Below, in pieces: positions 60,980-64,000 of a stretch of DNA of 64,000 nt. Source of the DNA: Maritalea sp051251695 (lineage in GTDB: Bacteria; Pseudomonadota; Alphaproteobacteria; Rhizobiales; Devosiaceae); assembly GCF_051251695.1 (NCBI RefSeq), contig NZ_JBPOEU010000003.1:1-64000 (forward strand). The letters are read 5' to 3'. The translations under genes were made by a program, and so were the position numbers. The stretch's first letter is position 1; each line of letters starts with the position of its first letter. The notes below the pieces were generated by a model. The model was not told the origin of the DNA, ran no database searches, and saw only the letters and a list, made by a program, of their open reading frames with translations.

Positions 60980-62095
60980 TTAAGCGGCTTTTGGGGCCAA
61001 CGCTTGGGCTTCAAAAGGTTTTCCCAAATAAAGGGCGCCAAATCGGTTGGCCAAGAACTCATCCAAATCGATCTGTTCTTGAGCCACAAAACCGTTCTGT
61101 GGCAAGCGCCCTTGTCGCATCAAATCCATCGCCGCTGTAACCCCAGCTGCTGTGGTGATTTGAATTGCACTCCAATTGCGACCTGCAACATCCATAGCCG
61201 TTGAAACATTGACGAAAGAGCGTTCTTCAAACTGCCCGTCAATCATGCCTGTTGCGGTGCAGAACACAGTGACTTGGTCTTGGCGCGTGCGCGGCAAGCC
61301 GTTTTCAAAAATCTCGCACATCAAATCTTGGCGCTTGTTGAGCTTTAGATCGTTGAGCAAAATGTTCAAAACGTCGCGGTGGCCCGGATAGCGGATCGAA
61401 CGATAAGAGACATTTTGTGCGCGACCAGCAAGTGTATCGCACAACGTGCCTAAGCCACCTGACGTGTTGAACGCTTCATAGTCGACACCGTCTAGAGAGA
61501 AGTTCTCCAAGTTTTCGAGCGGTGCAACTTCTTTGAGTTTTCCATCAACCAGTGCTTCGCAAGGGTTGCAATACTCGTTGACCAACCCTTCGGTTGACCA
61601 TGTGAGATTGTATTTAAGCGCATTTGTTGGGTAACGCGGAAGGGCGCCAACACGCATGGAAAGGTCCTCAATACTGTCGAACTGCTTGGCCAAATGATAG
61701 CCCGCAATGCCCACGAAGCCCGGTGCCAAGCCACATTGTGGCATGAAGGCTGATTTGGCGTCTTTGGCCAGTTCCATCACGAATTTTGTCGATTTAACGT
61801 CTTCGGTGAGGTCGAAATAGTGTGCGCCAGACTTTTTCGCGGCTGTCGCGATGGCTGGGGTTAGGAAATATGGCGCGGCGCTCAAAACGGCGTTTTTGCC
61901 ATCCAGTGCTTGCAAAAGCTCTGCTTCGCTGGTGACGTCAACTTTACGTGTGGCGATGCCAAGCGCTGCAACTTCCGCCAGCATTTTTTCATCGGCATCT
62001 GCAATGGTGACATTAAATTCTGCAGCATTTTGCAAAATGACCGCAACCATACGGCCGATTTTACCGCCACCAACAACCAAAACTTCCCAATTCAT
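60980..62095 (-). CDS. Saccharopine dehydrogenase family protein
   Basis: The 371-residue protein begins with a Rossmann strand and GGGKIGR (residues 9-15), has AAPYFL and YFDLTEDVKSTKF near 85-105, and CGLAPGFVGIAGYHL, the hallmark of the LYS9-like saccharopine dehydrogenases. Such enzymes split saccharopine into glutamate and 2-aminoadipate 6-semialdehyde, the substrate of ALDH7. It lacks the lysine-2-oxoglutarate reductase domain of the bifunctional enzymes, and no such gene is visible in the window. An Lrp gene is divergent, and an amino acid ABC operon follows in the same direction. The exact reaction is inferred from family and neighbours. Confidence 0.88.
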   Translation of the reverse strand: MNWEVLVVGGGKIGRMVAVILQNAAEFNVTIADADEKMLAEVAALGIATRKVDVTSEAELLQALDGKNAVLSAAPYFLTPAIATAAKKSGAHYFDLTEDVKSTKFVMELAKDAKSAFMPQCGLAPGFVGIAGYHLAKQFDSIEDLSMRVGALPRYPTNALKYNLTWSTEGLVNEYCNPCEALVDGKLKEVAPLENLENFSLDGVDYEAFNTSGGLGTLCDTLAGRAQNVSYRSIRYPGHRDVLNILLNDLKLNKRQDLMCEIFENGLPRTRQDQVTVFCTATGMIDGQFEERSFVNVSTAMDVAGRNWSAIQITTAAGVTAAMDLMRQGRLPQNGFVAQEQIDLDEFLANRFGALYLGKPFEAQALAPKAA

Positions 62096-62331
62096 AATTC
62101 GCCCTTAAACTTGAAATTTATGTTGGCGGAATAGTGCCTGAGGGCATTGTCGGAAAATAGCGACATAAAAGTAGAAAAATCGTCATTATGACGAAATATG
62201 AAGAGCAATGCCGATGAAATGACGAGTGATGAATCTAAAAGATGACTTAAGCAATTTCCATTGCTTACATTTTGGTCCATATAGGGTTCGTCAGATTGTC
62301 GGTATGCTGACAGATCGTTTTGGGGAAAAAC

Positions 62332-62778
62332 ATGCTTGAAAGACCATTGCGGGATGATTTGGACCGCGAGCTTGTGGCGCTGCTAAAGGCAAATGCCCGC
62401 GCCAAAACGTCAGAAATTGCGAAGAAATTAGGCATTGCCCGTACGACAGTGCATGAGCGCATTACCCGACTTGAACGTATTGGATATGTGACCGGTTATA
62501 CGGTTCGCCTTGCCCAAGACCCCGGCAAGCAAATGGTGGAAGCCTTTGTGTTGATCGAAGTGCTGCAGCAACAAAATAAGCAAATCAATGAAAAGCTCGC
62601 GAGCTTCCCTGAGGTGAAACTGAGCTTGGCAATCAGTGGTGAATTTGATTTATTGGTGTCGGTTGAAGCGCCGCAGCTTGAAGATATTGACGCGGTGATC
62701 GACGAAATCGCGCTGATCCCCGGCGTACGCCGCACGCAGACCTCACTGGTTCTGGGGCGGAAACTGGATCGGCGCTGA
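62332..62778 (+). CDS. Lrp/AsnC family transcriptional regulator
   Basis: The 148-residue protein has an AsnC-type helix-turn-helix at the N-terminus (LDRELVALLKANARAKTSEIAKKLGIARTTVHERI, split here as two helices and the recognition helix) and a RAM ligand domain with VEAFVLIEVLQQ and SGEFDLLVSVEAPQLEDIDAVIDEI. ATG 62332 has GGGGA five bases upstream; TTG 62320 is the alternative. It is divergent from the saccharopine dehydrogenase gene across 236 bp and probably controls it in response to an amino acid. Its stop abuts that of allA. Confidence 0.92.
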   Translation: MLERPLRDDLDRELVALLKANARAKTSEIAKKLGIARTTVHERITRLERIGYVTGYTVRLAQDPGKQMVEAFVLIEVLQQQNKQINEKLASFPEVKLSLAISGEFDLLVSVEAPQLEDIDAVIDEIALIPGVRRTQTSLVLGRKLDRR

Positions 62779-63288
62779 CTATTTCCCAAAATCCACAATA
62801 TAGCCTTCGTCAAAGAAATACTCTTCCAAATTATTACCCGCACCACCTCGATCTACCACAACAAAATCGCTCACTTCGCCCAAAGTTGTCAGCACCCCGT
62901 GCCAGATATTTTGACCAATATTGATCCCTTGTCCGGGCTTGGTCAGAAACGCTTTTGGTCGCTGTGGCAAACCATCTTTATCTGGGGCGACAACAACCAA
63001 AAACGGGCGTTTTGACATCGGAATGAAAGCTTGCGACCCCAGTGGATGGCGCTCGACCATTTTAAGATGCAACGGCAAATCATAAGGCTTGCCGCGAAAT
63101 ATATTTACGAGAGGTCGGGCTTCTTCGCCGTCCAATTCCACCGTCGCTAGGTCGTTAAACCGCGTACACATGCCATTATTGATCTGAAAGTTCTCAGCAT
63201 CGGCAAGGTCGATGACTTCACCAAATGGTTCAAATGCTTCTGCCGTTAAGGGCAATATGTCAATGCGATCCAAATCTTGGATATCCAT
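62779..63288 (-). CDS. allA: Ureidoglycolate lyase AllA
   Basis: AllA splits ureidoglycolate into glyoxylate and urea in purine/allantoin breakdown. The 169-residue cupin-type protein has LTAEAFEPFGEVID near its start, VERHPLGSQAFIPM, LVVVAPDKDGLP and the metal-proximal NIWHGVLTTLG, all typical of the family. Length is normal. It follows the ureidoglycine aminohydrolase gene by 2 nt in the same direction. Confidence 0.94.
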   Translation of the reverse strand: MDIQDLDRIDILPLTAEAFEPFGEVIDLADAENFQINNGMCTRFNDLATVELDGEEARPLVNIFRGKPYDLPLHLKMVERHPLGSQAFIPMSKRPFLVVVAPDKDGLPQRPKAFLTKPGQGINIGQNIWHGVLTTLGEVSDFVVVDRGGAGNNLEEYFFDEGYIVDFGK

Positions 63289-63290
63289 AT

Positions 63291-64000
63291 CTACCGTCCA
63301 ATATGAAGTTTGGGATGACGATTGACGTCTTTATAGAGCAAATAGCGGAATTTGCCCGGCCCACCTGCATAGCAAGCTTGCGGACAAAAGGCGCGCAGCC
63401 ACATGAAATCGCCCGCTTCAACCTCAACCCAATCACTATTAAGTTTATAAACGGCCTTGCCCTCAAGTACGTAAAGTCCATGTTCCATCACATGGGTTTC
63501 TTCAAACGGGATTACGCCGCCCGGCTCGAACGTGACGATGTTGACATGCATGTCGTGGCGTAAATCATCGGGTTGGACAAAGCGGGTCGTGGCCCAGGCC
63601 CCGTTCGTATCCGGCATTGGGTTTTCAGGCGTCAGTTTTTCGTTGGTCACAAATGCATCTGGCTGGTCGATACCGTCGACAGGTTCATATTGTTTGCGGA
63701 TCCAATGAAATTTTACAGGATGATCTGTTTTATTGTGGGCTGACCAATCAGCCGAAGGGGGGATATAAGCATAGCCGCCCTCTGCCATGCGATGATGTTG
63801 GCCATCCAATTCAATGTCCAATTCCCCCTCAACCACAAACAGCACCGCTTGGGCTTTTGGGTCCGGCTCGGGCCGGTTTGATCCGCCACCGGGCGCAACT
63901 TCAACGATATATTGGGCAAATGTTTCAGCAAATCCCGACAATGGGCGGGCGATAATCCAAGCGCGTGTTTGGGTCCAGTGCGGCAAATAAGAGGTCACAA
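63291..64000 (-). CDS. allE: (S)-ureidoglycine aminohydrolase, 5' end beyond the window
   Basis: The enzyme releases ammonia from (S)-ureidoglycine to give ureidoglycolate, the AllA substrate. The visible part is a bicupin: AVLFVVEGELDIEL and GGYAYIPPSADW in the first half, PFEETHVMEHGLYVLEGKAVYKL and the manganese-type ligands (E, H, H, Q region ...FCPQACYAGG) in the second. The only start-like codon, GTG at 63998, is most likely an internal valine: homologues have some 25-40 residues before TSYLPHW. I therefore read the gene as truncated by the window edge. Confidence 0.9.
   Translation of the reverse strand, partial: VTSYLPHWTQTRAWIIARPLSGFAETFAQYIVEVAPGGGSNRPEPDPKAQAVLFVVEGELDIELDGQHHRMAEGGYAYIPPSADWSAHNKTDHPVKFHWIRKQYEPVDGIDQPDAFVTNEKLTPENPMPDTNGAWATTRFVQPDDLRHDMHVNIVTFEPGGVIPFEETHVMEHGLYVLEGKAVYKLNSDWVEVEAGDFMWLRAFCPQACYAGGPGKFRYLLYKDVNRHPKLHIGR

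Overview
The window reads as a chromosomal segment of an alphaproteobacterium, most likely a member of the Hyphomicrobiales (Rhizobiales). Supporting signs are the gene order ubiE-ubiB-coaBC-dut running away from mutM-rpsT-dnaA, the RegB/RegA redox pair, MmcB, DUF2259 and DUF2852 proteins, and a cluster of GANTC (CcrM methylation) sites ahead of dnaA. No species name can be given from the sequence alone. No rRNA, tRNA, CRISPR array, transposase or prophage gene was recognised.

Left part (1-15.7 kb) is core housekeeping. A leftward run (ubiE, ubiB, coaBC, dut, a DUF2259 secreted protein, moeB, a Gfo/Idh/MocA oxidoreductase) diverges from mutM, rpsT, dnaA, dnaN, recF and gyrB. The roughly 0.8 kb between rpsT and dnaA is AT-rich and carries five GANTC sites and a 20-bp palindrome. 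From 15.7 to 30.2 kb there is a repeat-rich gap, a GNAT acetyltransferase, a class A penicillin-binding protein, a TetR-DUF1295 pair beside an alpha/beta hydrolase, a YgjP-type metallopeptidase, DUF2852, regB-regA, a beta-CASP metallohydrolase, mmcB, an MFS carrier and a receiver-like orphan.

From 30.2 to 40.9 kb lies a complete five-step histidine utilisation system: hutC-hutF leftward, hutI-hutH-hutG-hutU rightward, with a TakP/FcbT-type TRAP transporter following hutU by 31 nt. Then come an 812-residue secreted protein built of seven cysteine-paired modules (one VHL-like), a 61-residue membrane protein and an M24 peptidase. From 45.1 to 52.3 kb are a thiolase/3-oxoacid CoA-transferase operon with a divergent PAS-LuxR regulator, and a LysR regulator facing an antiquitin-type (ALDH7) dehydrogenase and an aminotransferase. 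At 57.2-62.8 kb are a polar amino acid ABC transporter, a saccharopine dehydrogenase-family enzyme and an Lrp regulator. Together with the ALDH7 these suggest lysine breakdown through saccharopine and aminoadipate semialdehyde, feeding acetyl-CoA metabolism. The right edge holds ureide genes allA and a truncated allE.

Between 53.5 and 57.2 kb a purC of the longer ADE1-like type and a CDGSH-CDGSH-glutamate synthase fusion sit among long non-coding direct repeats. Three copies of a ~290-bp element occur, two of them bracketing the fusion gene. Related repeat modules occur at 15.9-16.7 kb, and a perfect 37-bp inverted pair at 44.96-45.10 kb. The strongest candidates for something undescribed are the seven-module secreted protein, the CDGSH-glutamate synthase fusion in its repeat bracket, and the composite intergenic repeat family. 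All functional calls are from reading the translations; no database search was possible.
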